A stretch of 44,918 nt of DNA from Clostridia bacterium (GTDB taxonomy: Bacteria > Bacillota > Clostridia > Christensenellales > UBA1242), in the NCBI GenBank assembly GCA_017501645.1, contig JAFVWN010000025.1:64438-109355 (forward strand), given 5' to 3'. The notes under the pieces were generated by a model. The model saw only the letters and a program-made list of their open reading frames with translations, searched no databases and had not been told where the DNA came from. Below are positions 1 to 8,972 of this stretch, in pieces; the first letter of the stretch is position 1, and each line of letters opens with the position of its first letter. Position numbers and translations under genes: made by a program.

Positions 1-1
1 G

Positions 2-904
2 GGAGAGTTGATAATACCTAATAGTGTGACAAGTATTGGGAATGGTGCATTCTTTAATTGTGTTGGTTTAACAGGAGAATTAATAATACCCGATAATGTA
101 ACAATTATAGGTAAAAATGCATTCTATAATTGTGTTGGATTAACAGAAGTAAAAGTGACTAATGGTAATACAATATATGAAGACAGAGGGAAGAACGCAA
201 TAATAGAGAAAAGTACAAATACAATAATATATGGACATAATTGTACAGATTTAAGCGTGCTAGAAGAAGTGACAATTATAGGAGATTATGCATTCTATGG
301 TTGCAGTGGCTTAACCGGAGAATTAATAATACCGGATAGTGTAACAATTATAGGAGATTATGCATTCATGGCTTGTATGGGGTTAACAAGTTTAACAATT
401 GGAAATAGAGTAACAAGCATAGGAGATTATGCATTCCAGGATTGCATTGGATTAACAAGTTTAACAATACCAAACAGTGTAACAAGTATAGGAGAGAGAG
501 CATTCTCTTATTGCAGTGGATTAACAAGTGTATATATTCCGAGCAGTGTAACAACCATTTCTGCTTCAAGTTATTTATATGCACCATTTAGTGATTGTTC
601 AAGTAGTTTAGTAATCTATACAGATGTTGCAAATGCTTCTAGCAAACCAAGTGGTTGGAGTACATATTGGAATTACAGGTCTTCAAATGCTACTTATACA
701 ACAAACTATGGCTATACGCTAGAGCAGTATAAATCTGCAGTTGGGCTTACTTTTGCTCCAAATGGTGAAAAAGTAAACGGTGCGGAAGTTGAGGCGGTAG
801 AAGAAGATAATGCTTATCGAGTTGATAACTCTTATTTGAATGAGGTAATACTTAATAAAAATGAATACATTGCAATTTTAAAAGAAAATGAAAAGGTTGC
901 ATAA
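2..904 (+). CDS. BspA-type leucine-rich-repeat surface protein, C-terminal part (5' truncated by window)
   Basis: The reading frame is open to the first base, so the gene starts left of the window; about 300 residues are visible. They consist of BspA/LRR_5-type repeats of about 23 residues with the recurring pattern IPxSVTxIGxxAFxxCxGLT, about seven to eight units in the first 190 residues. One unit is interrupted by an insert containing NAIIEKSTNTIIYG. After the repeats comes a tail with STYWNY and YGYTLEQYKSAVGLTFAP, then an acidic segment ending KENEKVA. The same insert and tail recur in the 979-residue protein at 10789-13728, so the two are paralogues. BspA-type LRR proteins are usually secreted or surface-bound adhesins in gut and oral bacteria. 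That localisation is inferred here, since the N-terminus is missing. No LPXTG motif is visible at the C-terminus. The gene ends at an intrinsic terminator. Confidence 0.9.
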   Translation, partial: GELIIPNSVTSIGNGAFFNCVGLTGELIIPDNVTIIGKNAFYNCVGLTEVKVTNGNTIYEDRGKNAIIEKSTNTIIYGHNCTDLSVLEEVTIIGDYAFYGCSGLTGELIIPDSVTIIGDYAFMACMGLTSLTIGNRVTSIGDYAFQDCIGLTSLTIPNSVTSIGERAFSYCSGLTSVYIPSSVTTISASSYLYAPFSDCSSSLVIYTDVANASSKPSGWSTYWNYRSSNATYTTNYGYTLEQYKSAVGLTFAPNGEKVNGAEVEAVEEDNAYRVDNSYLNEVILNKNEYIAILKENEKVA

Positions 905-910
905 GAAAAA

Positions 911-934
911 AGGCAGGGAAACCTGTCTTTTTTA
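911..934 (+). terminator. Intrinsic terminator after BspA-like gene
   Basis: AGGCAGG and CCTGTCT form a 7-bp stem (one G-T pair) with a GAAA loop, followed by a T run. It lies seven bases after the stop codon. Confidence 0.85.
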
Positions 935-1080
935 ATGAAGAGTGATGAGTGAAGAATGAAGGCGAAACTTGTTTTCGCTTTCCGTAGGAACTAAAAGCGA
1001 AGCTTTTCAAATATAAAGTTGCTCCGCTTGGGATATAGTAATGATGAGTGATGAATTAGGAATAATGGAATTTTATAAAA
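935..1080. repeat. Intergenic stretch with short direct and inverted repeats
   Basis: This gene-free stretch contains the motif GATGAGTGA twice (about 947 and 1043), each followed by a GAAT-like run. It also has two small hairpins: GGCGAAAC...GTTTTCGC near 961-982 and AAAGCGAAGCTTTT near 993-1006. The arrangement resembles a small dispersed intergenic repeat rather than a gene. I see no ORF with a ribosome binding site. Its dispersal elsewhere in the genome cannot be judged from one copy. Confidence 0.4.
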
Positions 1081-1110
1081 GGGCTTTTCAATATTGAAAA
1101 GTCTTTTTTA
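1081..1110 (+). terminator. Palindromic hairpin with T run upstream of dnaB
   Basis: GGCTTTTCAATATTGAAAAGTC is an 11-bp near-perfect palindrome followed by six T. It may act in both directions and insulates dnaB from upstream reading. Confidence 0.7.
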
Positions 1111-1218
1111 TACAATTTTGGTGGGTTTGTGCTATAAAACTTTGTGATAATGTTACAAAAATGAAATTTGTAGGTTTGGCATAAATAAGCAGTTTAGAGT
1201 AAAAAAGTTGTATAGGGC

Positions 1219-1247
1219 TTGACAGAGAGAATAATTAATTTTATACT
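1219..1247 (+). promoter_or_regulatory. Sigma-A-type promoter for dnaB
   Basis: TTGACA (1219-1224), a 17-base spacer and TATACT (1242-1247), about 38 bases before the dnaB start codon. Confidence 0.8.
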
Positions 1248-1285
1248 TTACAGTATAATAATACTTTATAAAGGGGGATTATCTA

Positions 1286-2761
1286 ATGCCAAAGAAAGAA
1301 AACTTGATGGGAACTGATGCTAGAATATTGCCAAACAACCTCGAAGCTGAGCAAGCAGTAATCTGTTGTGCTATGGGTGATGAGGAAGCGGCAATTAATA
1401 TTGTGGCAAAACTTGTGCCAGAAGATTTTTATTCTTCAGGACACAAGAAAATATTTGAAGCGGTGGTCGCCCTTTATCAAAAAGATGTCCATATTGATAT
1501 AGTTACGCTTGCGGACCAGCTTGAGGGTATGGAAGCGTTAGAGAGTGTTGGTGGACTTAGTTATCTTACAACCATTGCAAACACATTACCAAGTGCTGCA
1601 TACTATTCAAACTATGTTGACATTGTTAAAAAGAATGCAGTACTTCGACAGCTTATTTCTGCGTCAAACAAAATTATTCAAACAGCATACGCAAGTGAGG
1701 GCAAAGATGCTCTCGGTTTTGCAGAAAAGCAGATTTTTGAAATCGCAGAAAAAGGTCAAGTGTCTTCACTTGAGAGTTTGGCTGAAAGTTTACCTCTTGT
1801 TATGGAAAACTTGGAAGAAATCCACAAAGAAGGCAAGAATGTAAAAGGAATCCCAACAGGCTTCTATCAATTTGACAGAATGACTAACGGTCTTCAAAAG
1901 GGCGCACTTATAATTATTGCGGCTCGTCCATCTGTCGGTAAAACATCTCTTGCTATGAATATGGTTTCAAATGCAGCGTTAGAAGCTGGTGCAAAGTGTG
2001 CAGTATTCTCTCTTGAAATGAGCAGGGAACAACTTGCACAAAGAATGCTTTGTTCAGTAGCCAATGTTGATATGTCAAAAGCTCTTCACGGAGAACTTGT
2101 TGAAAGTGACTGGACTAAGCTTTGGAAAGCACACAATAAACTAGCCAATTGTAAAATCTATGTTGATGATTCATCACTTAACACTCCATCACAAATTCTT
2201 TCTAAGTGCAGAAAACTCAAGAGAGAAAGAGGTCTTGACCTTATTATGATTGACTATTTACAGCTTATGACCGGAGATGTAAAAACCGATAACCGTCAAA
2301 CTGAAGTTGGTGACATCTCAAGAAGAATGAAAGTTCTTGCAAAAGAAATTGATGTTCCAGTAATTCTTCTTTCACAGCTTAGCCGTGCGGTTGAGCAAAG
2401 ACAAAATAAAATTCCTGTTCTTTCAGACCTTCGTGAATCTGGTCAAATTGAGCAAGATGCTGATATGGTAGTGTTTATTCACCGTCCAGACAAAGACAAT
2501 GCATCAACTGAAGATGCTTCTCAAAAGAAAGAGCAGTCAAAAGACTTTAATGTACAACTTATTGTTGCAAAACACAGAAACGGTGAGCTTGGTTCAATAC
2601 CTCTTGCTTGGATTGGTAGCAGAGTTAGCTTTGTTAACCTTGACAGAGATGCAAACGCAAAGAGTATTGAAGATGCTTACGAAAACAGCAACTTAACACC
2701 ACCACCTGAAGAGCCTATGGAAGTGGCAGATTTCAATGGTGCGGATGATATATTTGATTAA
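1286..2761 (+). CDS. dnaB: Replicative DNA helicase DnaB
   Basis: This is the hexameric helicase that unwinds DNA 5'-3' at the replication fork and recruits primase. At 491 residues it is slightly longer than the usual 450-470. The N-terminal primase-interaction domain starts at LPNNLEAEQAVICCAM. The RecA-like C-terminal ATPase domain has the Walker A region ARPSVGKTSLA (about residues 213-223), Walker B LIMIDYLQLM, and the LSQLSRAVEQR and DLRESGQIEQDADMV motifs of the family. No intein or insertion is seen. The extra C-terminal 25 or so residues are acidic (PPPEEPMEVADF). The start is set by a GGGGG ribosome site. glnS follows 14 bases after the stop, so the two are probably cotranscribed. 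Confidence 0.97.
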   Translation: MPKKENLMGTDARILPNNLEAEQAVICCAMGDEEAAINIVAKLVPEDFYSSGHKKIFEAVVALYQKDVHIDIVTLADQLEGMEALESVGGLSYLTTIANTLPSAAYYSNYVDIVKKNAVLRQLISASNKIIQTAYASEGKDALGFAEKQIFEIAEKGQVSSLESLAESLPLVMENLEEIHKEGKNVKGIPTGFYQFDRMTNGLQKGALIIIAARPSVGKTSLAMNMVSNAALEAGAKCAVFSLEMSREQLAQRMLCSVANVDMSKALHGELVESDWTKLWKAHNKLANCKIYVDDSSLNTPSQILSKCRKLKRERGLDLIMIDYLQLMTGDVKTDNRQTEVGDISRRMKVLAKEIDVPVILLSQLSRAVEQRQNKIPVLSDLRESGQIEQDADMVVFIHRPDKDNASTEDASQKKEQSKDFNVQLIVAKHRNGELGSIPLAWIGSRVSFVNLDRDANAKSIEDAYENSNLTPPPEEPMEVADFNGADDIFD

Positions 2762-2775
2762 TAAGGAGAAAATTT

Positions 2776-4461
2776 ATGGCTGATATTAAAAAAGCCGAAG
2801 TTATTGAAGCAACTAACTTTATAGAAAATGAAATAAACAAAGATATTCTTGCCGGGAAAATCCACGGGGGAATTCAAACAAGACATCCACCAGAGCCAAG
2901 TGGATACCTACATATTGGTCATGTAAGAAACATTGTTCTTAACTATGGCACAGCGCTTAAGTATGGTGGTATTTGTAATCTTCGTTATGACGATACAAAC
3001 CCTTTAAAAGAAAAACAAGAATTTGTTGACGCTCTTCAAGAAGATGTTTTATGGCTTGGATATAAATGGAACGAAATTAAGTATGCAACTGATTATTTCC
3101 AAGAAAACTATGAAATTGCTGTAAAACTTATTAAGGAAGGAAAGGCGTATGTTTGTGACCTTTCTCCAGAAGAGGTTTCTCAGTATCGTGGAACTCTAAC
3201 AGAACCGGGCAAAAACAGTCCTTACAGGGATAGAAGTGTTGAGGAAAACCTTGACCTTTTTGAAAGAATGAAAAACGGTGAGTTTGAGCAAGGTTCTCGT
3301 TGTCTAAGAGCTAAAATTGATATGGCGTCACCAAATATGAATATGCGTGACCCTGTAATTTACAGAATTCAATATCTTGACCACCAAAGAATTGGCAGAA
3401 GCTGGAATGTCTACCCAACTTACGACTTTTCACATCCTCTTGATGACTGTCTAGAAGGTGTTACACACTCTATTTGTGGTCTTGAGTTTGAGGATCACAG
3501 ACCTTTATACAACTGGGTTGTTGAAAACAGCGGTCTTGAAAACCACTCAAGACAAATTGAGTATTCTAACCTTATGATAAGAAATACTGTTTCTGGTAAG
3601 AGAAATATTAAGAAGCTTGTTGAGGAAGGTATTGTTTGGGGTTGGGATGACCCAAGACTTATTACTTTAAAAGCGTTAAGAAGAAGAGGTGTATTACCTG
3701 AGAGTCTTATTGATTTTGTAGTCGCTGCAGGTTTTGCGAAAACTACAACTATTTGTGAACAAAGTATGCTTGAGTACTTTATCCGTAACACTTTGAACCA
3801 AAAAGCAAAAAGAGTTATGGCAGTGCTTGACCCAATCAAATTAGTTATTACAAACTATGAGGGTGAGGGCGAGGAAATCCTTCTTGAAGATTATCCACAA
3901 AATGAAGAAACAACTAAGCGTAAATATGTGTTTGGTAAAGAACTTTTAATTGAAAGAAGTGATTTTGAGGTTACTCCTCCACCAAAATACCACAGACTTT
4001 ATGTTGGAAACACTGTAAGACTTAAAGGTGCTTATGTTGTTAAGTGTACTGGCTATGATCTTAACGAAGATGGTTCTGTTAAGTGTGTTTACGCAGAGTA
4101 TGACAAGAACACTAAGTCTGGCTCTGGTGTTGAAGTTAAAGTTAAGGGAACTATACATTGGCTTAACGAAAAGTATGCAACTAAGTGTGAAGTAAGAACA
4201 TTCGGTAATCTACTCGCTGATAGTGAAGCTGGTTCAACTAACGAAAGAGCTGAGCTTGGTGAAGTTGTTTATAACACTAATTCGGTTGATATTAATAAGA
4301 ATGCATATGTTGAAAGTGATGTCGACTTTACAATGGAAGACAGATATCAATTTATGAGAAATGGTTACTATGCACTTGATTGTGTTGATAGTAAACCGGA
4401 TGCCCTCGTGTTCAACCAAGTAGTTGGACTTAAGGGTTCATACAAACCAGAAGTAAAATAA
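2776..4461 (+). CDS. glnS: Glutaminyl-tRNA synthetase (GlnRS)
   Basis: This class I synthetase charges tRNA-Gln directly with glutamine. At 561 residues it matches the usual bacterial length (about 550-570). The signature PPEPSGYLHIGHVRN lies near residues 38-52, with HIGH intact. The second class I signature is TVSGKRNIKK near residues 271-280, in place of the VMSKR form common in GlnRS. The GlnRS-specific GWDDPRL motif follows it. The C-terminal half has the two beta-barrel anticodon-binding domains. The gene sits 14 bases after dnaB with AAGGAG before the ATG. Many Firmicutes lack GlnRS and make Gln-tRNA through GatCAB, so its presence is a lineage hint. GluRS is excluded as the better call because of the GlnRS-type N-terminus and C-terminal barrels. 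Confidence 0.93.
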   Translation: MADIKKAEVIEATNFIENEINKDILAGKIHGGIQTRHPPEPSGYLHIGHVRNIVLNYGTALKYGGICNLRYDDTNPLKEKQEFVDALQEDVLWLGYKWNEIKYATDYFQENYEIAVKLIKEGKAYVCDLSPEEVSQYRGTLTEPGKNSPYRDRSVEENLDLFERMKNGEFEQGSRCLRAKIDMASPNMNMRDPVIYRIQYLDHQRIGRSWNVYPTYDFSHPLDDCLEGVTHSICGLEFEDHRPLYNWVVENSGLENHSRQIEYSNLMIRNTVSGKRNIKKLVEEGIVWGWDDPRLITLKALRRRGVLPESLIDFVVAAGFAKTTTICEQSMLEYFIRNTLNQKAKRVMAVLDPIKLVITNYEGEGEEILLEDYPQNEETTKRKYVFGKELLIERSDFEVTPPPKYHRLYVGNTVRLKGAYVVKCTGYDLNEDGSVKCVYAEYDKNTKSGSGVEVKVKGTIHWLNEKYATKCEVRTFGNLLADSEAGSTNERAELGEVVYNTNSVDINKNAYVESDVDFTMEDRYQFMRNGYYALDCVDSKPDALVFNQVVGLKGSYKPEVK

Positions 4462-4473
4462 GGAAGAAAAAAT

Positions 4474-5238
4474 ATGAAAGCTTTGTTCTTGACAAGCAGT
4501 TTGGGGTGTTCTATCAAACTTGGTGATGCAAGAATCCCTACTGCGTGTGATAACTCAAATGGATTTATTGATTTGCTACGAAAAGAAGTTGGTGATGTAA
4601 TAAAACTCACAATTATTGCTTCTAATCCCAACAATGTGTTTAAAACAGAGTCTCAAGCTTTTTGCCTTGCGGAAGGTTTAAAGTTTGACGGTTTTTCTGT
4701 TGATGATGTAGCTATTGTTGATAGCAGGTTTAAGGGCGATTTAAAAGATTTGATTTTATCATCAAATGTTGTCTTTCTTTGTGGTGGTCATGTGCCAACT
4801 CAAAACAATTATTTTAAAGAACTTGGACTAAAAGAAGTATTAGAGAGTTATGACGGCGTAGTTATTGGGCAGAGTGCAGGAAGTATGAACTGTTCTACTC
4901 TTGTATATGCTCAGCCAGAGAGCGAAGAGGAATTTCTTGATTCAAGTTACAATAAGTATTTTGATGGACTTGGATTAACAGATGTTATTGTTATGCCTCA
5001 TATGAACAGAGCAAAAACAGACACTCTTTGCGGTCAAACAACTTATGGGATGTGTCTTGAAGATTCTTATAAGTGTCCGCATTATGGAATTACAGACGGA
5101 GGATATATCTTAATTAAAGATGGCAAAGCTGAAGCGTTTGGCAGAACTACTTATTTTAAAGATGGAAAAGAAATTGTGCTTTGTGAAAACGGTCAAAGTA
5201 TTACAATAGATGGCTGTCAAGAAAGCAATGAGAAATAG
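4474..5238 (+). CDS. Peptidase family S51 (dipeptidase E-like) protein
   Basis: The 254-residue protein has a class I glutamine-amidotransferase-like fold typical of the S51 family (dipeptidase E, cyanophycinase). The nucleophile elbow GQSAGSM puts the catalytic Ser at about residue 134. The preceding FLCGGHVPTQN strand and a later GITDGGYILI segment match the family. Members cleave short Asp-containing peptides or related substrates; the actual substrate here is unknown. There is no signal peptide, so it is probably cytoplasmic. It sits between glnS (12 bases) and alaS (8 bases) with weak AGGAAG and GAGGAAA ribosome sites, so it belongs to the same operon. Confidence 0.82.
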   Translation: MKALFLTSSLGCSIKLGDARIPTACDNSNGFIDLLRKEVGDVIKLTIIASNPNNVFKTESQAFCLAEGLKFDGFSVDDVAIVDSRFKGDLKDLILSSNVVFLCGGHVPTQNNYFKELGLKEVLESYDGVVIGQSAGSMNCSTLVYAQPESEEEFLDSSYNKYFDGLGLTDVIVMPHMNRAKTDTLCGQTTYGMCLEDSYKCPHYGITDGGYILIKDGKAEAFGRTTYFKDGKEIVLCENGQSITIDGCQESNEK

Positions 5239-5246
5239 AGGAAATT

Positions 5247-7088
5247 ATGAAAAATTTAACTAGTAAAGAATTAAGAAATGCGTGGCTTAACTTCTATAAA
5301 GAAAGAGGTCACGAAGATATAGGTGCTGTATCGCTTATTGGTGATGGCTCAACAGGGGTTATGTTCAATGTCGCAGGAATGCAACCTCTTATGCCATACC
5401 TACTAGGTGCTAAACACCCAAGTGGAAAAACAAGACTTTGTAATGTTCAAGGCTGTGTAAGAACAATTGATATTGATTCTGTTGGTGATGCAAGCCACTT
5501 CACATTCTTTGAAATGATGGGTAACTGGAGTCTTGGTGATTATTTCAAAAAAGAAAAAACTGCTTGGACCTTTGAATTTTTAACAAAAGTTCTTGGTTTT
5601 GATAAAGACAAGATTTGTTGTTCTGTTTTTGAGGGTGATGAAAACGCTCCAAGAGATGAGGAAACAGCAACTCTTCTTAAAGAGATTGGTATCAAAGAAG
5701 AAAATATTTTTTACCTTAACAAAAAGGATAACTGGTGGGAGCTTGAGGGGACTGTTGGTACTCCTTGTGGTCCAGATAATGAGTGGTTCTATCCTCGTCA
5801 CGACAATCCTTGCTCAAACAAGTGTGATATTACTTGTGAGTGTGGAAGATGGGTTGAAATTGGTAATGATGTTTATATGCAATATAAGAAGTTAGACGGC
5901 GGAAAATACGCAGAACTTGAAAACAAGAATGTTGATACAGGTTTTGGTCTTGAAAGAAATCTTATGTATGTAAACGGATTGACTGACGGATATATGATTG
6001 ACATCTTCTTGCCTGTTATTGATTTTTTACAAAAAGAAACAGGTATTAACTATCACGAAGATGCAGAAGCTAGAAAGTCTATGCGTATTATTGCTGACCA
6101 TATGCGTACATCTGTTATGCTTATTGGTGACAGAAATGGTATTTTACCAAGTAATGTTGGTGCTGGTTACATCTTAAGAAGAATTATGAGAAGAGCTATC
6201 CGTCACGCAAGAAAGCTTGGTATAGACACTGCTAAACTCCTTGATGTCTCAAAGATTTACATTGAAGAAGTTTATAATGAGGCATATCCTCTTTTAGTAG
6301 AGAAAGAGGCATATATTCTTGACAGTATTAAGGCAGAAATTGACAAGTTTAACAAGACTATTGAAACTGGAAACAAAGAATTTGACAAGCTTGTTAATAA
6401 CCTCAACAAAAAACAAGAATTTATGAAGAGAAACAACCCTAATTACCAAGCAACTGAGGAAGACAAGACAATAAGCGGTAAGTCAGCATTTAGACTTTAT
6501 GAAACTTATGGTTTCCCTATTGAAATGACTATTGAGATGGCTGGAGAGCTTGGTCTAAAGGTTGATGAAGAGGGATACAAAAAGGCATTTGAAGAGCACC
6601 AAGAGATTGCAAGGCAATCTAGTGAAAAAGCCAAGAGCGGACTCGCAAGTAGTGGTGAAATTGAAACCAAGTACCACACAGCAACTCACCTTCTTAATTC
6701 TGCATTAAAGAAAGTTGTTGGCGAGGGTTCTCACCAAATGGGTTCAAATATTAATAGTGAAAGACTAAGATTTGACTTTGCTTGCGACCATAAATTATCA
6801 CCTGAAGAAATCAAGCAGGCTGAAGATTTGGTTAATAGCTGGATAAAGGCAGACATTGTTGTAACAAAAGAAGAAATGGCAAAGGAAAAAGCTGTTGAGA
6901 TTGGTGCTGAGCATCAATTTATTGACAGATACCCTGATGTCGTTTCTGTATACACAATTGGTGATGCTTCTAAAGAAATTTGTACTGGTCCTCATGTTGA
7001 AAGAACAGGAGTCCTTGGTACATTCAAGATAAAGAAAGAAGAAGCGTCTTCAAGCGGTGTAAGAAGAATAAAAGCAGTACTTGAATAA
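5247..7088 (+). CDS. alaS: Alanyl-tRNA synthetase, short form lacking the C-Ala domain
   Basis: This class II synthetase for alanine is 613 residues long, against about 870-880 for the usual bacterial enzyme. The catalytic core is present, with FFEMMGNWSLGDYFKKE as motif 2 region and RNGILPSNVGAGYILRRIMRRA as the tRNA-recognition region. The editing domain is also present: HTATH (His477-His481) and CTGPH (Cys579-His583) are the zinc-binding, mischarge-editing motifs. The protein ends at SSGVRRIKAVLE, exactly where the editing domain normally ends, so the oligomerisation/C-Ala (DHHA1) domain is absent. A stop codon, a new promoter and an unrelated gene follow, so this is not a simple frameshift. 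From memory, short AlaRS of this HPSGK/VGDASHFTFFEM type occur in some other bacteria. Confidence 0.93.
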   Translation: MKNLTSKELRNAWLNFYKERGHEDIGAVSLIGDGSTGVMFNVAGMQPLMPYLLGAKHPSGKTRLCNVQGCVRTIDIDSVGDASHFTFFEMMGNWSLGDYFKKEKTAWTFEFLTKVLGFDKDKICCSVFEGDENAPRDEETATLLKEIGIKEENIFYLNKKDNWWELEGTVGTPCGPDNEWFYPRHDNPCSNKCDITCECGRWVEIGNDVYMQYKKLDGGKYAELENKNVDTGFGLERNLMYVNGLTDGYMIDIFLPVIDFLQKETGINYHEDAEARKSMRIIADHMRTSVMLIGDRNGILPSNVGAGYILRRIMRRAIRHARKLGIDTAKLLDVSKIYIEEVYNEAYPLLVEKEAYILDSIKAEIDKFNKTIETGNKEFDKLVNNLNKKQEFMKRNNPNYQATEEDKTISGKSAFRLYETYGFPIEMTIEMAGELGLKVDEEGYKKAFEEHQEIARQSSEKAKSGLASSGEIETKYHTATHLLNSALKKVVGEGSHQMGSNINSERLRFDFACDHKLSPEEIKQAEDLVNSWIKADIVVTKEEMAKEKAVEIGAEHQFIDRYPDVVSVYTIGDASKEICTGPHVERTGVLGTFKIKKEEASSSGVRRIKAVLE

Positions 7089-7089
7089 T

Positions 7090-7118
7090 TTGATTATTTT
7101 GTAAAAGTATGATATAAT
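7090..7118 (+). promoter_or_regulatory. Sigma-A-type promoter
   Basis: TTGATT (7090-7095), a 17-base spacer and a perfect TATAAT (7113-7118), directly after alaS and 24 bases before the next start codon. Confidence 0.82.
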
Positions 7119-7142
7119 ACATATATATGGAGGGAGGTAGTT

Positions 7143-8681
7143 ATGAAAAGAAAAATTGCAGTAACTATTATAATATGCGCAATTGGATTACCATTATTGT
7201 TCTTTTTTGGTAGTGCAGTTATTCTTTTCCTTGCTCCCGGCGTTGAGATTTTTGGCGTAAGATATGTCTCTGCTGCACTTAACATTACTGTAGAAAATGG
7301 GGCACAAAATCTAACAAGTTTCCCGGGGGATGAGATTTTTATTGAAACTCACGGTGTTCCTATTACTATTCAGTTTACTGATTACTACAACACAAGCGTT
7401 GTGTTTACTCAAGATTTTATTGGATATACAAAAAGTAAATATGAAAGACCATATCTTGATGTTAAAGTTGATTCAAATGGTGATTTAAGAATTACTGCAA
7501 AAGAACTTGTTAAGTTTATTCACGCCGCAGAAGGCAATGATATGTATGAGTTTGTGCTTACATTGTCTAGTGCTTTTATTAAAAATAAAGGAATCAGCAT
7601 AAAAAGTCACGATTCTCCAGTAACAATTATTGGTACGGCTGAGTTCTCGTACTTTAGTTTAGTGAGTGAGGGCTCTTTGACTATTCAAAATAAATTAATC
7701 GCACCAAGATTTAAGTATCACACAATGAAGTCTATTACTGTTGGCAGTAAAATAGAAACAAGCACTGTTGACTTGAAATCTATGGGTGGTTATATCAATA
7801 TTCAAAAAGAAATTTCTGGTGACATTACTGCTGAAACAGTGAGCGGGGATATTAAGTTTATATCTTGTGCAAACCTTACAGCAAAAAGCAAGTCTGGTTC
7901 AATCAAGTGCTCTGGCGAGGGGTTAACTCTAGTTAGGGGGCAAACAAAAATAGAAACAACTGCAGGAAGTGTACATCTCGGTCATGTTAGTACCTCTGGT
8001 AATGACAAAGTTTGTTATATAAAAACAAGTTCTGGTTCAATCAATGTAAACACTATGGTTGACGGTGAAATTGCAAGCCAAAGAGGTAGGGTTGTGATAG
8101 ACACCGCAAGAAATTTAGTTATTAATAACCGAGTTGGCAATGTAACAGTTGGAAAAGTTGCGAACGGTATTGTTGTTAATGGCAGAAATGGAAAGGTTAA
8201 TCTTGGAGAAACGGGAATTGTTAACAATCCAACAGTAAACACTACAAGTGGTACGATAAAAGTTGCAAATGCAACGGGCAAAGTTATACTTAAAAGTACG
8301 AGTCAAAGTGTTAATTTTGTTAATGCGTCAAGCACAAACATTACTTTATATGCAGGTAAAGGTTTGACTGCAAAAAATCTTCAAGGTGATGTAGATGCTT
8401 ATGCAAATGGTGATGTTTCCATGCACTTTATGGCAATAAGCGGAAATGTAACATTGAATGTTGGAAGTAAGAGTGATAATGTAGAAGTTGATGCTTCTTG
8501 TGCTTCAATTAGTAGTGTGGATTACTACTTGAGGTCAACAAAAGGCAAGAAGGCAAAACTTTATGCCGGCAACATTCTAGTTGATTCAAAATCTAAGATT
8601 GATAGTGGCACAAGTGTTGACAAAAAGAAAATATCAATCAAGTCTTCATACGCAAAAATAGTATTGAAGCTTGGTGTATAG
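7143..8681 (+). CDS. Membrane-anchored DUF4097-like beta-repeat protein
   Basis: The 512-residue protein starts after a strong GGAGGGAGG ribosome site. Residues about 4-32 form one hydrophobic segment (signal anchor or uncleaved signal peptide). The rest is rich in short beta strands with recurring S/T-G-x-I/V motifs such as ETVSGDIKF, KSKSGSIKCSG, TTAGSVHLG, KTSSGSINV and NTTSGTIKV. This is the pattern of the DUF4097 putative-adhesin family, which folds as a right-handed beta helix. The function is unknown; the bulk should lie outside the membrane. It has its own promoter and terminator, so it is a single-gene unit. The annotation as adhesin is by family only. Confidence 0.72.
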   Translation: MKRKIAVTIIICAIGLPLLFFFGSAVILFLAPGVEIFGVRYVSAALNITVENGAQNLTSFPGDEIFIETHGVPITIQFTDYYNTSVVFTQDFIGYTKSKYERPYLDVKVDSNGDLRITAKELVKFIHAAEGNDMYEFVLTLSSAFIKNKGISIKSHDSPVTIIGTAEFSYFSLVSEGSLTIQNKLIAPRFKYHTMKSITVGSKIETSTVDLKSMGGYINIQKEISGDITAETVSGDIKFISCANLTAKSKSGSIKCSGEGLTLVRGQTKIETTAGSVHLGHVSTSGNDKVCYIKTSSGSINVNTMVDGEIASQRGRVVIDTARNLVINNRVGNVTVGKVANGIVVNGRNGKVNLGETGIVNNPTVNTTSGTIKVANATGKVILKSTSQSVNFVNASSTNITLYAGKGLTAKNLQGDVDAYANGDVSMHFMAISGNVTLNVGSKSDNVEVDASCASISSVDYYLRSTKGKKAKLYAGNILVDSKSKIDSGTSVDKKKISIKSSYAKIVLKLGV

Positions 8682-8683
8682 TG

Positions 8684-8711
8684 AAGGAAACCAAAAGGTT
8701 TCCTTTTTTTA
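8684..8711 (+). terminator. Intrinsic terminator
   Basis: AAGGAAACC and GGTTTCCTT pair around an AAAA loop, followed by seven T. Confidence 0.9.
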
Positions 8712-8800
8712 TGTTCAAATGTCAATAAGTCAAGAATATAAAGTTTGATTTTTTGTTTTTTAGATTGAGTATTCTAAGCTGGCTTTTTTTTGAAAGGGTA

Positions 8801-8829
8801 TTTACAAAATGGTGGATGTGTGCTACAAT
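8801..8829 (+). promoter_or_regulatory. Promoter in the 8712-8972 spacer
   Basis: TTTACA (8801-8806), 17 bases, TACAAT (8824-8829). A small GAGG...CCTC hairpin lies just downstream. The rest of the spacer shows no gene. Confidence 0.6.
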
Positions 8830-8909
8830 ATGTTTGTAAGTTTAAGAGGGCAAAACCTCAAAAATTTGCACAATAAAGCAAAAGCAAAAAAATTACTGCT
8901 TAAAATCAT

Positions 8910-8939
8910 TTTACAAAAAGCGGTTATGTGTGTTAAAAT
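8910..8939 (+). promoter_or_regulatory. Second promoter upstream of HicB-like gene
   Basis: TTTACA (8910-8915), 17 bases, TTAAAA/TAAAAT (8933-8939), about 34 bases before the start at 8973. Confidence 0.55.
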
Positions 8940-8972
8940 AAAATTAGTACCTTGATTAGGGGGATTGGTTTT

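Noticed and set aside
366..587. Minus-strand ORF rich in Leu/Cys opposite the BspA-like gene
   Set aside because: It is the antisense shadow of the repeated LRR codons, with no ribosome site or promoter.
4474..5238. Glutamine amidotransferase involved in tRNA amidation next to glnS
   Set aside because: The GQSAGSM nucleophile is serine, not cysteine, which fits peptidase S51.
8115..8306. Minus-strand ORFs opposite the DUF4097-like gene
   Set aside because: No ribosome sites; the composition mirrors the repeated sense strand.
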